A DNA stretch of 64,000 nucleotides from Ophiura sarsii (GCA_035610835.1 CM069447.1:22307259-22371258); one strand, 5' to 3'. Positions 24,324-37,338 are shown, counted from the first letter of the stretch. Program-made: numbers and translations. The notes: generated by a model not told the origin, from the letters alone.

Positions 24324-26262
24324 GTGTTATAAACCAGCTCAGGAGGACGAGGGAAAGGAAACCAATTTAAGCCTTACCATTGCTTGAACCAAGACTAAAT
24401 TGCATGGTCTATCTTAGCAAGTTGATAAAATGAATAAAAAGCTATTGACATCCCCAGTTAGTAACTTTATTCTTCTCTTGTCCCATATTTTCTGGCCATA
24501 CATGGATGAACCTGTGATCCAAGAAATTGTTATGTAGCTGACCAGGCCTGCGGCTGACGCCATGTTCCCCGCATGTCAGCTCCCCCTCATTGACTATGCA
24601 TAAAAAATAGAACTATAAATTTACCACAGGGTTGAGAACTTGTTGGGTACCCAGGTTACAAATGGTATAATTAATAAGTATTTCTGGTCATTTCCCCCAT
24701 TGACTTATGTGTGCAAACATGTACGAACATGAACAAATTATCCTGTTAAACTTGTTCGGACTATTTGTTTGGGCCTGGGTTCCACATGATTAACACATAT
24801 TTTGCAAAATGAAACTATTAACTTACCACAGAGATCAAACTTCATGGAGACCCAGGCATGAATAACAACTTGAAAATGAACACTTTAAATCTTGTACTTT
24901 TTGTATTTTGTCCACATTCACTTACAATCTTACATGTACAGTCTTCTATTGCAAGCGATCCAAAAGTTGGTGGGGAAATGGGCAGGGCAGAAAATTAATA
25001 CTTTGTTTCTGGGAACTGTCTAAATAATGTGTCAATAAGGGTCAGTTGGTCAGGCATGTTTTGTTTTTTGTTTACAAACATTTAGGGGGGGGGGGGGCAT
25101 TTTCAAAAAATTGTAAATTAAAAAAATTCTAACAAAATTATTTAGGAGTCCATAAAACAACATATTTTGGGTAGTTCAGGGCCTGTCAGGGGCATAGCCC
25201 TGCAAACTAGGGAAAAACTTGGGGGGAAAAAATCTGTTGCTATGTGGTGTTATAGAGTTAGGGTTAAGATTCAATCGGGAAAATAAGACAAAAACAAAAT
25301 ATAACTTATTGATCAAAGGTTAATAGCATTTGCTCATTGATAGTATTAAGTAGGGCCTATATAGTTAAAAAGGTATATTCTATAGGTATCCAGTGTAAGT
25401 ACAGACAGGCACAAACAATTTACTGGTGATGGAATCGAACCAACAAACTTGACCTACACACATAAGTCAAGCTGCGCCTTGCCCCAGTACGATTTGATGT
25501 GTGCCATGCACCTAAACTATGTACCAAGCAGAGATCTATAATTCGGGGACCAACAAAACCCAGTTTTGAATGGGGGTGTGGAGGTCCTGATTGCAGACAA
25601 GCCACCGACAATCTTTTTTACAGACTCCAAAACAATTATAAAACTTGCACAATTTTTTCCCACCAGCAGCTGAAATCTTGATAAGTGGGTGGGGGTAATG
25701 ATGACGTTTTTTCTCAAAACCGGCCTAAAAAATTGCATGGTAAAAATCGCAAATGTACCAACTGAAGCTTGTGTGTACTATGATTTTGCCAACAGATTTG
25801 ATGACTACGATCTGCCACAGAAGAAACCTGTCTTGCTGTGCCAGCCAGCAATGCATTGGAGCTACATGTAGCTCATTTAATGTGGCTGGCCCAACACTGT
25901 GGAATAACACACTCCATCTACTTTAAGATCCAACAACAGTATCATAACTTAATAATTACAAACTCTATCAATTAACCCTAACCTCCTACCCAGATTTTCC
26001 AAGGAAATGTTTGTCAACGGCAAAAAGCACACCCTACCAGTGCGCCACGGGGCGAAACTATACTTTACTCAGTTTTATGGCAGGATGTGTTGAGAATCTA
26101 ACTTGGAAAAAAAAATTGGGAAAAAAAAAAAATCTCAATGCAAAAATAAAAAATCTCAATGCATAATACCGTAAATGCCCAAACACGGCAGAACCATAAA
26201 AATGCCTGTTTTTAGAAGATACTTTTTATGGTGAAAATGTATGTTGCTGCCAAATACATTAG
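24324..26262. other. intron 1 stretch, no gene seen
   Basis: AT-rich intron. A G-run is at 25085-25097. Open frames around 25420-25910 overlap one another on both strands without a recognisable product. Confidence 0.35.
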
Positions 26263-26674
26263 ATATAGATCAGGGGTGGGCAACCTATGGCCCGCTAGTG
26301 GGTTTTTTTGCGGCCCGCAAGATGTTTTAAGAAGAAAAGAAAAAAGGATTTTTTAAATTTTTTTTACATCATCACAAAAAACGAGCTAGCTGCTTAGCAT
26401 TTATCGGCACAAATGATGTGCCTAAACGTCCGTATGTCTATTTTCCCCATTAATTGTCATCTGTCAGTGGCGTAAGCAGAGAGGGGCAAGGAGCGATCAC
26501 TGCCCCCCCCCCCCCCAATATTGACGTCGTGTCGGTTGAGATTGGCCCTGTCGGTTTATTTGACAAGAGAATCATGGAAGTATGATGGTCAAAAGAACAC
26601 AGATGAAAACATTTTGCGCGCTGTGTCCCCAAAGTGCAATATTTTTTTAGTAACGGCTTGTTTAGAACCATAAT

Positions 26675-27328
26675 AATTATATATGAAGAGGTATTTTGCA
26701 AAAGGGCTATGGTGCATTTTTTCAAAAAATGAGTTTGATATAGAAATGTATAGGGAAAAATCATATGTTTCAAGGGAACAAAGTCATTTTTTTCAAAAAG
26801 ACCTACATCTCATTGTAAACAGCCATTGAAATTGTTGTTTTGTTGCAAAAGGGCCTGTATCCAGAATTATATCGGGATACAGGCCCTTTTGCAACAAAAC
26901 AACAACTTCAATGGCTGTTTACAATGAGATGTAGGTATTTTTGAAAAAAATGACTTTATTTCCTTGAAACATATGATTGTGACCTACAAGTATACATTTC
27001 AATATCAAACTTATTTATTTTCAATGATTAAAATAAATGATTTTTTGTGTGTGGTATTTTTTCTTTATGTACAAACAGATGGAGTTTTGTTGCAAAAGGG
27101 CCTACATCCAAATTTTCAAAAAATGTAAACATGATTTAAAAAAAAATTAAAACTAGCACATTTAAAATTTATATCAATTTCAATTAGTATGTGGTGTACC
27201 TCTTTCATAATCCATTCAGTTTTTCAATTGCTCAACTTGAATATTTAGAAACAGTTTTTTGACTTTTTCTCAATAAGAGCCAAAGTGGATGTAGGCCCTT
27301 TTGCAAAATACCTCTTCATATACAAAAT
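26675..27328. repeat. large imperfect palindrome inside the hAT-like element
   Basis: The centre is near 26868, where GCAAAAGGGCCTGTATCC faces its complement across an 11-bp loop. Arms extend about 150 bp with near-perfect pairing (AACAGCCATTGAA, CTACATCTCATTGTAAA). A further outer pair (GAAGAGGTATTTTGCAAAAG at 26684 and its complement near 27293) extends the structure. Confidence 0.85.
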
Positions 27329-27359
27329 ATACCTCAATCATGCCAAAAAAATAAGTGTA

Positions 27360-27545
27360 TAGACAGTGTTTTCACTCACCCTATACAAAAGGTGAAATAC
27401 CCTTCACTTTTGACTTTCACCCTTCAAAATTTTTCTCAAGAGTGAAAAATGTTGAACATTTCATTGTTTTACCGCCAAAAACACTGCACAAGCACACGTT
27501 TTGGCCATCATTTTTGTTTTTCACCCTCGAGAAATTAACCCATTG
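27360..27545 (+). repeat. 180-bp repeat, copy 1
   Basis: Matches the reverse complement of 29287-29470 (AAGGTGAAATACCCTTCACTT, TTGGCCATCATTTT). This copy sits inside the hAT-like element and the other lies outside it. Open frames across it are incidental. Confidence 0.75.
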
Positions 27546-28112
27546 AAATTGCTGATAGAGTCGACAATTGTCGCTCGCTACGCGTGCATTGCTTAACTCA
27601 GAACAATTGCCCCTCCCCAATGTCATCTGTACTTTCTTGAGATTACGTTTTTTTGTGAAGATAGATTATTAAGCACACACCTATTGCATGCTTGAAAGTC
27701 TTCGGAATCAAAGGTTTGAAATCAACAGCAGGCCATTGCTACAAAATTTGGTTAGTTGCGGCCCAGATAATTTTTCACTCCTTATATTTGGCCCATTCAT
27801 TCAAAAAGGTTGCCCACCCCTGATATAGATAAACAACTTTCCCTAGATTTTATTTATAAATACCCATATCATCTCTTATAAACACCAAGGAGGTGCTAAT
27901 TCAAGATTCTAGCAAAAACTGGACATCAAACATGAGTTTAGTTAGCATTACATTTATGAGCGAGTGCTTACTACTGTGCTAAGATTTATCTTTGGCTGAA
28001 ATGGGAACATCAGCGTAGAAAATTCAAATTCACTCCATAGCATATTACACACATGTTAGCATCGGACTGCTGAGCTCCAGAGTCAACTATTGAAACTAAG
28101 CATCATCTACTA

Positions 28113-28765
28113 CCGGGTGGTTCAAAAAAAGTTGACCCAAGTTCAAAGTAATTTTTCAACCACATTTAAAGTTTCAGAGAATTTGTGTTTACTTTATCGT
28201 AATCAGCAGTAAGTTTTGAAATTATCCTGAAAAGATGGCACGTTTAGCTTGTTTGGTTCTTTAGATATGGTTCATTACAAAAAACATGTACAATACCGAC
28301 TTGTCCATGGGAGCGTCATTTAGTTTTTGTCTTAAACAAAACAGCATGCTCTAGTCTCAGAATTGAAAAGCCCGCCCTGACAAAGTATCCCAATCTTTAT
28401 GCTTATGTGCCATTCACATTCAACAAAGAAACGTAGATACGTATAGGTAGGTATGTCAAGCACCAGACAGATGTTTCAGATGTCTCCTTTTTCTCCTATT
28501 TTTACAATTTGTGACCAATCGTGTGTAAGTCCACTTTGTGCATTCCATCTCTACTAAAGGACGCTCCCGTGGCCAAGGCAGTTTTGTGCATGCTTTTCGT
28601 AATGAACCATATCTGAAGAACCAACCAAGATAAATGTACCATTTTATCAGGATAATTTCAAAACTTACTGCTGATCAAGACTAAGTAAACAGAAATTCTC
28701 TGAAACTTTAAATATGGTTGAAAAATTATCTTGAATTTGGGTCAACTTTTTTTTTAACCACCCGG
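28113..28765. mobile_element. palindromic MITE, CCGGGTGGTTCAAAAAAA ends, TA TSD
   Basis: TIRs of about 210 bp start CCGGGTGGTTCAAAAAAA and end in the complement, with TA on both sides. Shared arm words include AATTTTTCAACCA, TCTGAAACTTTAAA, CTTACTGCTGAT and AATGAACCATATCT. No coding content. Confidence 0.88.
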
Positions 28766-29286
28766 TATAGCGGATATTAGTTCTGAATCAAAGCTCTCTG
28801 TTTTCTGATTTAAATTAATCAAACCTTTGCTTCAGATATCATGTTTAATATTCCAATAATATGTATTGCCTTAGTTTAATACCGGTTTCTATTTCCAAAA
28901 CAAAACCGGCTTAGATTTTGATTGCCCTATTCCCACTACGGTAAAGAAATGACAGATGCTGGCTAATGTCTAGGCCAGTGTTTAAAATGTACCGGTAAAT
29001 TATAAATCACAGTTAATTACGTTAATTAGCGGTTAAATTGGTAAATTACTGACAAGTTTGTCATCGTTACACCCATGGCCATGTATTAAATTATGAACAG
29101 GTAAATGTTTTCTTCTTCTTTGGCTTTATACATGCACTTTAAGCCTTAGGTTCAATCAGTTTTACTGTTTAGAAATAAATCAACAACTGACACTGACACT
29201 GGTGTTCGTATTTTATTATCAACTTTTTCATTTCAAACAACGACCTCTTTCAAAAGTCGCACTTTAGGTTATCACTTAGTTTAATC

Positions 29287-29470
29287 ACTGGGTTTAATTC
29301 TTGAGGGTGAAAAACCAAAATGATGGCCAAAATGTGTGCTTGCACAGTGTTTTGGGCAGTAAAACAATGACATTGTCAACATTTTTCACTCTTGAGAACA
29401 AATTTTGAAGGGTGAAAATCAAAGTGAAGGGTATTTTACCTTTGTATAGGGTGAGTGAAAAACACTGCTG
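29287..29470 (-). repeat. 180-bp repeat, copy 2 (inverted)
   Basis: Reverse-complement relative of 27360-27545, with several substitutions. Its ends, CAGTGTTTTTCACTCACCCTA and the TTTAATTCTTGAGGGTG side, are conserved. Confidence 0.75.
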
Positions 29471-29512
29471 ACTATATTAGCCTGTAATCTGTATAAACAT
29501 GCAGTACTGTTA

Positions 29513-29763
29513 GGGGTCGTCCAAAATTATCGCCATTTTCACTTATGTACAGAGCGTACGTAACTTTTTACCCCCCTCCCCCCCTCGAGTTACGTACGCA
29601 ATAAATGGCGACATTTTATTTTATTTTGTACTTTAAAAAAAAAATCCCGCCTCTCAAGATCGCCATTTAAGTTACGTACGGTTGGGGTATATTTCGACCC
29701 CCTCCCCCCCTCTTACGTACGCTTTGTACGTAACTGAAAATGGCGAAAATTATGGACGACCCC
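29513..29763. mobile_element. Harbinger-like MITE with TTA TSD and TTACGTACG repeats
   Basis: Ends GGGGTCGTCCAAAATTATCG and its near complement, flanked by TTA (29510-29512, 29764-29766). A 3-bp TTA duplication and GGG ends fit PIF/Harbinger. The pair AATGGCGA plus GTTACGTACG from the TIR recurs internally in both orientations (29583-29610, 29660-29680, 29713-29733). Confidence 0.8.
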
Positions 29764-30106
29764 TTAACATGTAACCTCCATAGCCATTTACATGTTACTC
29801 ATGAAGTCTTTTCTTAATAAAAAAGGTTTCCGGACTTTTAGGAAGTCACTTTTCGAATTTTGTGAGTGCTGTAATTATTGAACTATGACTGAAATGTATA
29901 GAAGTATATATTTTCAGAAAGGAAATGGGTCAGAGAATCCACATTTTGAGTCAATTTTGACCAAAAATGTTGATTTTATGAGAAAAAAGTTCAACAAAGC
30001 TAAAACTAAAATAATTGTAAGTAAAAAATCCCAAATTGCTAGATTATAATGTAAAGACACTAACTTAGGGCGTGTTCTCACTGTGCGAATGTGGACTCAT
30101 ATACCT

Positions 30107-30381
30107 ACAATTCCGGAAATAACTGTTGAACCACTTTGAGGACTTCGTTGAAATCAACCCCCCAGTCCCCCCATTCAATGTTGTTCTGAACCGTTTCATC
30201 TCCACGGTCGTTGGGACCCTCAACATTGATTGGTGGGGGCGGGGGAGGGATATCACTTAGTAGATAGCTCAAGCTCTCCACACAAGTTTGTTGCAAAATC
30301 AGCGCTTGAAAATAGTCCCTTAAAGTGGGATATTAGCAAAGAAATGGACTATGTGGTCCAACACCAATTTTCCTGAATTGT
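30107..30381 (+). repeat. 275-bp direct repeat, copy 1
   Basis: Starts ACAATTCCGG and ends CTGAATTGT. It differs from 31742-32016 at one position that I can see (GTTCTGAAC against GTTCGGAAC). The pair encloses about 1.36 kb. Confidence 0.92.
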
Positions 30382-31159
30382 CTGAATGAAGTCCAAAAAA
30401 AATCATCTGATTTTACATTTTTAGCCACAACTTTTTTATTTGTAAGTCTTTTTTGATCAAATTTTCAGTAAATAGAGATGCTATGAATCTCCTGATATAC
30501 CATCATCAAGAGGTGTCTACAGTACTGAATTAGGGACTGGTCATATTAAATACCTAAACTTGCATATTTGCTCCTATTATTCAAGGAAGCCTGACTTATT
30601 TATTTTGAAAAAAGCATCTGATACCCCGATAAACATGAGAACATTATAAAATATGATTTAAATACAACTTTGACGGTTCGTGCGTGGCGCTCGACCCAAT
30701 CCCACGCGCATCCTTTGGTTACAGCTTGCGCTACGCGTTTGCATAAACTTCGAGCATAGCACTCGACTTTGTTACCAAGAAATAACATGAACAATGAGAT
30801 GGTAACTAACTATCATGATTAACAATCTATACGTCTCGCGCGCAGCGCTCGACACGCCACGCGCACAGCGATAGACACTCCTCGTGCACATCGATTGACA
30901 CGCCTCGCGCATATCGCTCCCAGCGGCTCGGACACAGCGCACGACATTGCTCGCGTAGCATAAAAAATACAACGCTACAATAATTGACACAATAGTTATT
31001 ACTTTATAGCGTCTATAATGCGGTTGTGACCGGTCCCTTATCAAAAAAGAAACGCATTGCGATAACAAAAAGGATTTTAATTGATTGTTGCATAATAAAC
31101 TACTGTCATATAATTAGTTTAAATAATAAATTTCACCCGTTGCACCCTATGTAAGACTA

Positions 31160-31735
31160 CATGTAACACTCGCGCATTCCATATAAATGGGCCATAATCA
31201 CGCATGAAATGACCAGTCCCTAACAATGTACACGCCGTATTTACTTTATCTTTACCATGATAAGTATATACATATCTTGCCACTCTCCAAATTAGAAGAT
31301 TATGCAATGTATAAAAGACGAGTTATTCCCTATAGACGGTTGTCATATTGAGTGATTTACCATATAAACGGGCCATAATCACGCATAAAATGACCAGTCC
31401 CTAACAATGTAAATGTCGTATTTACTTTATCTTTACCATATATGATAAGTATATACATATCTTGCCACTCTCCAAATTAGAAGATTATGCAATGTATAAA
31501 AGACGAGTTATTCCCTATAGACGGTTGTCATATTGAGTGATTTACCATACAAACGGGCCATAATCACGCATAAAATGACCAGTCCCTAACAATGTAAATG
31601 TCGTATTTACTTTATCTTTACCGTATATAACAATTATATACATATCTTGCCACTCTCCAAATTAGAAGATTATGCAATGTGTAGAACACGAGTTATTTCC
31701 TATAGACAGTTGTCATATTGAGCATTTACCAATTG
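31160..31735 (+). repeat. three tandem copies of a 181-185 bp unit
   Basis: The marker GCCATAATCACGCAT occurs at 31191, 31372 and 31557. The last two units are almost identical, so the expansion is recent. Confidence 0.92.
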
Positions 31736-31741
31736 CCTCAG

Positions 31742-32016
31742 ACAATTCCGGAAATAACTGTTGAACCACTTTGAGGACTTCGTTGAAATCAACCCCCCAG
31801 TCCCCCCATTCAATGTTGTTCGGAACCGTTTCATCTCCACGGTCGTTGGGACCCTCAACATTGATTGGTGGGGGCGGGGGAGGGATATCACTTAGTAGAT
31901 AGCTCAAGCTCTCCACACAAGTTTGTTGCAAAATCAGCGCTTGAAAATAGTCCCTTAAAGTGGGATATTAGCAAAGAAATGGACTATGTGGTCCAACACC
32001 AATTTTCCTGAATTGT
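31742..32016 (+). repeat. 275-bp direct repeat, copy 2
   Basis: Near-identical partner of 30107-30381. Start and end are small inverted words (ACAATTC and GAATTGT), not the TG/CA of retroviral-type LTRs. Confidence 0.92.
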
Positions 32017-32465
32017 AGGTGCGAGTCTTTGCATAACAGTGATGAGATGTTGCGTTCTCATTGTAGGAAAAAATACCGATGTGGTATCGAGTCCACTTAC
32101 CCGGATGTTACTTGTTTACAAGTTTAAGCGAGTGCGCCGTGCGTAAGTGCGTATATACCACGCGTGCATGACATTTGGCCGCGTGAAATTGCATTTTGAA
32201 GGGCACGACGGATGGCGGGTCAGTTTAACGCAGCGCAACATGCTTGTTATTGTGGAACAAGTGGTACGAGTCCACATACGATAAGTAAAACACGTTCTCA
32301 CTAGCAATTTTGATACCACGTCCTAGGTGAGAGCCTACCTCTTCGAGTAGGTTTAGACCCTACATCACCCCTTATTGCACGTTCCCACTAGGTTTGGAAG
32401 TAGGTTCGATGTAGCATCGAGTCCACGTCCTGGTATCAAACAGCCACAGTGGGAACGCGTCCTTA

Positions 32466-33342
32466 GGGACACATTTTTCTTTAATCCTAATTTAATATTT
32501 TTTGAAATATTCAAAATTATTTTTGTTAGCTTTGTTGAACTTTTTTGGGTCAATGAACTTTTTTGGGTCAAAAAAGTGATTTTTTTGTTTGTGATTTTCT
32601 CAAAAGTAAACATTTTTGGTCAAAATTGATGCAAAATTTGGATTTTCTGATCCATTTTCTTTCCAAAAAGGTTGACTATTATATGCATTTAATTAATAGT
32701 TCAATAATAATTACAGCACTCTGACTCACAAAATTAAAAAAAGCAAGTCAAAAGCTTCCTTGAGTTCCCCCTTAACCACATTTGGCTAGGGTTAGGGTAG
32801 GGACAGGGAAAATGCTCAAAACCGCAAAAGCACCAAAAAAGCACCTTTTGCCCAAAAAAGCACTTTTTCATCACACAGCAAAAAAAAATTCCACAAATTG
32901 TCTAAATGTTTAACAAACAATGCCCATTTACCTAAAAATCAACAAGTTACATAACTGTGGCTGCACTTAGTATAGTTTGAATGCAGTTTTGAATGAAAAA
33001 TGATGGCTTTGATAACGAAAAAAGAAATATGTCAACATGGAAACATGCAATATAATCGCGCTTTTGGATTTATTTTTAACGCATATGGCATAATCTTGGT
33101 GAAAAAAGCACCTTTTAACTAAAAAAAAAGCACCTTTTAACTAAAAAAGCACCTTTTGCTCCAAAAAGCACTTTTTCCCAAATCAAGCAGCACTTTTAGT
33201 GCTTTTAAAAAGCGCAAAATCCCTGTCCTTAGGTTAGGGTTAGATAGATACACTTTGATATTAAGTAAAGAATAACTTGGGTATGACTTTATGAAGGCAC
33301 ACTGTACCAACTACTTTGATATTTTGTTAAAAAAAATAAATG
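32466..33342. other. intron 1 stretch, no gene seen
   Basis: Contains a cluster of AAAAAAGCACCTTTT words (32825-33200), probably another unbounded repeat-rich element. No gene. Confidence 0.4.
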
Positions 33343-33346
33343 ATTA

Positions 33347-35015
33347 GGGCAATTCCATGTTACTCACGTTACACTTTTTCACTACGTTACACTTTTGGAA
33401 GTGCCATATTTTTTAGAAAATCAAGCATGACAGATTTATTTTTTCTGCAGTAGTTACACAAGACCCAACACTAACTTTATATGCAATTAGAATTGCAATA
33501 CAAGACATGACTTGCGAGTGAGAAGGAAAACACTTTTGTTACTCACGTTACATTTGATTGGACATCATAAAATGGCAACAAGCCTTCATTCACAAAGTGT
33601 CCTCATACAGGATATTTTTGGAAACAAGTTTAACATGGTTGATACAGCTAACATTAAGATCTACAAATACAAGGTGAAACTAATCTGATTAGACAAACAC
33701 TTTTTAGAAAATTGACCAAAACAGCTGTTACTCACGTTACGTTACTCACGTTACTTGTTTTTGCAAATTAAAATTGTATTTATATAGCTCATGCAGATTA
33801 GCTCAAAATGTTATGAAATAGTCTTGACATGATGTATTTAATTTCCCAAAATGTAATTATTGTCTCCAGACGGTCAATTATGACCGCTACACAAGTTCAC
33901 AGGACATTTTGCAAACTCTCCACCTGTTACATCAACAATATCTTGATGAAAATGGTATCATTTTGCATTAAAACAGAAATAATTTGAGAGCTTTTTTCTT
34001 TTTTGAAACTTAACATTATGTTTAACAAGTGTTAGGTGAAAATAATTGCATATAATTGATGAATTACACCATAGTTATCAAGGTTGCCGAATTCAGCACC
34101 TTTGCGCAAAATCAATATTTTTGAACTTAGGAACGATGAACGCAAGAAATATGCAGAAAATGCTCTACAATATTTGTGTACATAAGCTATGCATGTATAT
34201 TTAACACTTTGTAACCAACAAAATTGAATATTTTCCTTCAAAAGTGACTTTCAGAGGACAAAGTTACTGTTTTACTTGTTGAAAAACTTGGAAAGACACG
34301 CAATGACCCCTGGAAATAGTGCGTACGAAGTGATGGAAGTGCCAGACTGACATAAGACTGATAAATGAATAAAACTAAGTGCAGCAAAAGCAAAAAGAGA
34401 TACATTTCTTATTGCTACAATGCATTTTAGGCCGTTACTCACGTTACATTTTTGTTACTCATGTTACAATTGTTACTCACGTTACAGTTTTCAAACCTCT
34501 CCCATTTTAATAAAACTACACATAGCCCATTATATTTCCTGTTTTCAAATTAAGTACCTGGAGTATGATTATTATTCCATTTGGCAGAATTTAAAAGCAA
34601 AGAACAATTGAGTAGGACAACTATTTGATGTTTATCGTTACTCACGTTACATTTTCAATTACCATCGGACACACAGGAGATTCCTCCCAACTTGTGTCAA
34701 TGCATAGGTATTTTTCATAGTTGGTAACTTGAAACTAAGGTATTATGCATTTCAGAAATCAACAAATATTTATATTTACAGTTAATATTAAATGTAAGAG
34801 GTCAACATAACCTGAACACACATTTTTCACTTATTTTTTATGAAAAAACCATTTTCCAACTTATGACGATAATTTCTTGAAATTTACAAACAAATCATTC
34901 AAACATTTGATTGTCCCATATACCTACAAGTGTATACAATAAAATAAAATGGGTAATAAGCATCCAAATTGAATTTAAAATTTTCAGGTCATATCACCAA
35001 TCTATGGAATTGCCC
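33347..35015. mobile_element. 4-bp-TSD element with internal GTTACTCACGTTAC repeats
   Basis: Ends GGGCAATTCCATG and CTATGGAATTGCCC, flanked by ATTA on both sides (33343-33346, 35016-35019). GTTACTCACGTTAC occurs at about 33359, 33538, 33727, 33738, 34434, 34470 and 34638, and with one change at 34452. No coding content. A right end of the same type (ATGGAATTGCCC) lies at 56425-56436. Confidence 0.8.
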
Positions 35016-35612
35016 ATTAACTGAATAGTATATTAATTAAACATGCAATACAAACTATTTACGAGTTTCTAAATCTGAGAGAAATCCGCAGTAAAAATAG
35101 TATTTATTTTGAAAAATTGCCAATTACAGGGCTAGTTTGGAAACGGTATTAGGTATATTCTGGTGGCATTATATTCCTTAAAGTACTGCAACTACATAAC
35201 ATCCATAGTACACTAAGGATACTGTGTTTTGCAAAGAATGGTCCCAGTGAACAAATTACTGATCTACTTAAATGTTTCAACGTAGTTTAAAGTGTCAAAA
35301 TAATTGAAAAATTATAATATCTATTTTACCATCAGTAAAATATGGTGCGGTTAATTAACCGGTTATTTAACCGATTAAATTACGGTTAATTAACCAACTT
35401 AGAACACTGGTCTATCTAGGCTTGTATCCGTAGCCAAGGGCGATTTTTTAAGTTAAGTTTTTTCTTGGAAATTGTAATAGTTTGACATGAGCCATAATTA
35501 ACCCAGGCATAGGCCCTAAATATTCTTTGCAATTTTCAAAACATGATAATTGAAGCAAAAGTTAGACCAATTATTGTTGTATTCAGAAAAGGTGAAAAAA
35601 CACTAATATTAA

Positions 35613-36024
35613 AGGGACATTAAGTGGTGCTGAAAATTTTAAATGTTTAAAAATTTACTTCAGAATTCAAGATGAACATTAAATATTGCCATTATTGTTG
35701 TTCTAGTAACAAAAACACAGCAAAACTTGATTAAAACAATTATCATCACTATTTATTAAAAAACGCTCTCTATGCAAATATCGTTCGCGTTATGTATCAC
35801 GCGTTATGTATCACGCGTACTGCAGGGGGATACTGTCGGACGTAAAATGCTCGTCCCGGTTGTACGAGCATTTTTGAATCGACGTTTTCTTGTACAAAGA
35901 GCACTAATTTTTCTTAATCCTTATAGGTGAAAGTTCATACATGCAATACAATTATAAAAATATACTAATCCCGGTTTTTATCATAATTGAGGGCGCAGCC
36001 TCCAACACATCTCTTAGTGTCCCT
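35613..36024 (+). mobile_element. piggyBac-like MITE, TTAA TSD (family D)
   Basis: AGGGACATTAAG and the inverse of its TIR (TTAGTGTCCCT) lie inside TTAA at 35609-35612 and 36025-36028. The body is shared with the inverted copy at 47104-47506 (TTACTTCAGAATTCAAGATG and AAAATGCTCGT words). Confidence 0.85.
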
Positions 36025-36056
36025 TTAACAGTCGCTTACACTAAAAGTGGGCTATA

Positions 36057-37338
36057 GAGGGTCATTTTTTTAGGTCATAGTTTTTCAGATCACGCTTGCT
36101 ACATGACAACATTTAAAAATAAAAATAAATGAAAAAAATGTGAAATCCAGGGTGCCCCAGCCAAAAAAACAAAAAAAGTCGGCCATTTTGGAAAAAAACA
36201 GTCTTTTGATCATAACCAAGTCATTTCTGGTCTAATTTATTTGATTTTGGTGGCAATACCCATGTTTAAGGGTAGGCCTACAAGATGTCATAGACCATTT
36301 CAAATTGAGATCGGAAATCTTCGGAAAAACAGGTCACATGGAGTAGGTGTGTTGCGCGTTCTTCGCAACAGTTAATCGCATTCACAGCATTGCCCTAGTT
36401 GATTGTCCGCCTATGTTTACATACACGTGTGCACACATGAGAAGTAAAACGTGGAACGAGACTATTTGGGTTTTTTATCAACAAAGGCATTGATCGGCAA
36501 ATTCCAAATGTATCGAGCAGACGGTAAAAAGTGAAAATATTACCCCAAATCTCTTTCATCTCACCGTTTGTTGTTACTGAAATGCCGCAACATCAATTTT
36601 GTGAGGGATACAATCTATCACCAACACCAGCGCAATCTACCACACGGGCAGACGGGTGAAAAACATGTTTCTTTTTCTCCGGCACATAAACATAAAAACA
36701 TAAACATAACAATGAGCATTTATATAGCGCTCTTACACATTATACAATGGTACCACAGCGCTTATCAAAATTAAAACATAAAATTAAAAATAACAGTGTC
36801 TGAAGATGTGAGAATGTTACCTCATTTCATTTTACCGTAGCATCCATTTTAAAAAAGAACGCGTTAAAAGCACTTCCATTGGATAGTACAGGGGTCAATG
36901 AACTTCTCATTAGTGTGTGTTTCAATGGAGACAATTCAAAGATGTTAAAACTAGTGTAGCTTCAAAACAACAAATGGTATTTTACTCAGATTTTCAGGAA
37001 ATGCCTAAACTTAAAATGTAACTCCTATCATATTTCAACATTAGAATTTGAGATGCTTCGATGCGAAAAGGTATTTTGTTAAACAGCGCCCTCACAGGGC
37101 TATTTTCACTAAAAATGTCATTTTCAGGAAAACGAAAACATCGTCATGCGATACAAGTTGCATAAGATTATTCCATGGCCCCACACACATGGGTACTGCC
37201 ACCAAAATAAAATTGATTGGACCAAAAATGATTGATTTATGATCAAAATACTGTCAATTTTCTTTAAAAATGTTGTCGGTAAATAGAAAGTTATCACAAA
37301 ATCATGTAGCAAGCATGATCTGTAACTATATGACCCTC
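36057..37338 (+). mobile_element. TA-flanked element, GAGGGTCATTTTT ends (family E, copy 1)
   Basis: TIRs GAGGGTCATTTTTTTAGGTC and the complement TGATCTGTAACTATATGACCCTC, with TA on both sides. The body shares long runs with 54013-55584 (AAAGTCGGCCATTTTGG, TTGGTGGCAATACCCATGTT, AAGAACGCGTTAAAAGCAC). No transposase recognised. Confidence 0.85.

Larger units (their letters stand above)
26271..27822. mobile_element. hAT-like non-autonomous element with exact 8-bp TSD
   Basis: Starts CAGGGGTGGGCAACC and ends GGTTGCCCACCCCTG, flanked by identical ATATAGAT copies (26263-26270, 27823-27830). It contains a long internal palindrome (about 26675-27328) and a 180-bp repeat (27360-27545). A CAGTGGCGTAAGCAG word at 26465 suggests a nested hAT end. 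The shorter relative at 58626-59330 lies in the opposite orientation. No transposase remains. Confidence 0.92.
30068..32462. mobile_element. Harbinger-like composite element, TTA TSD
   Basis: Ends GGGCGTGTTCTCACTG and CAGTGGGAACGCGTCC, flanked by TTA (30065-30067, 32463-32465). Inner TIR words GTGGACTC and GGTATC recur near 32090, 32265 and 32420. The body holds two 275-bp direct repeats and a threefold 181-185 bp tandem repeat. No transposase was recognised. Confidence 0.75.

Noticed and set aside
25420..25910. Cluster of short overlapping frames on both strands
   Set aside because: Mutually overlapping, no homology recognised; typical background.
30107..32016. LTR retrotransposon suggested by two 275-bp direct repeats
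   Set aside because: Ends are not TG/CA, there is no primer-binding site, polypurine tract or gag-pol frame, and the whole lies inside TTA-flanked TIRs.
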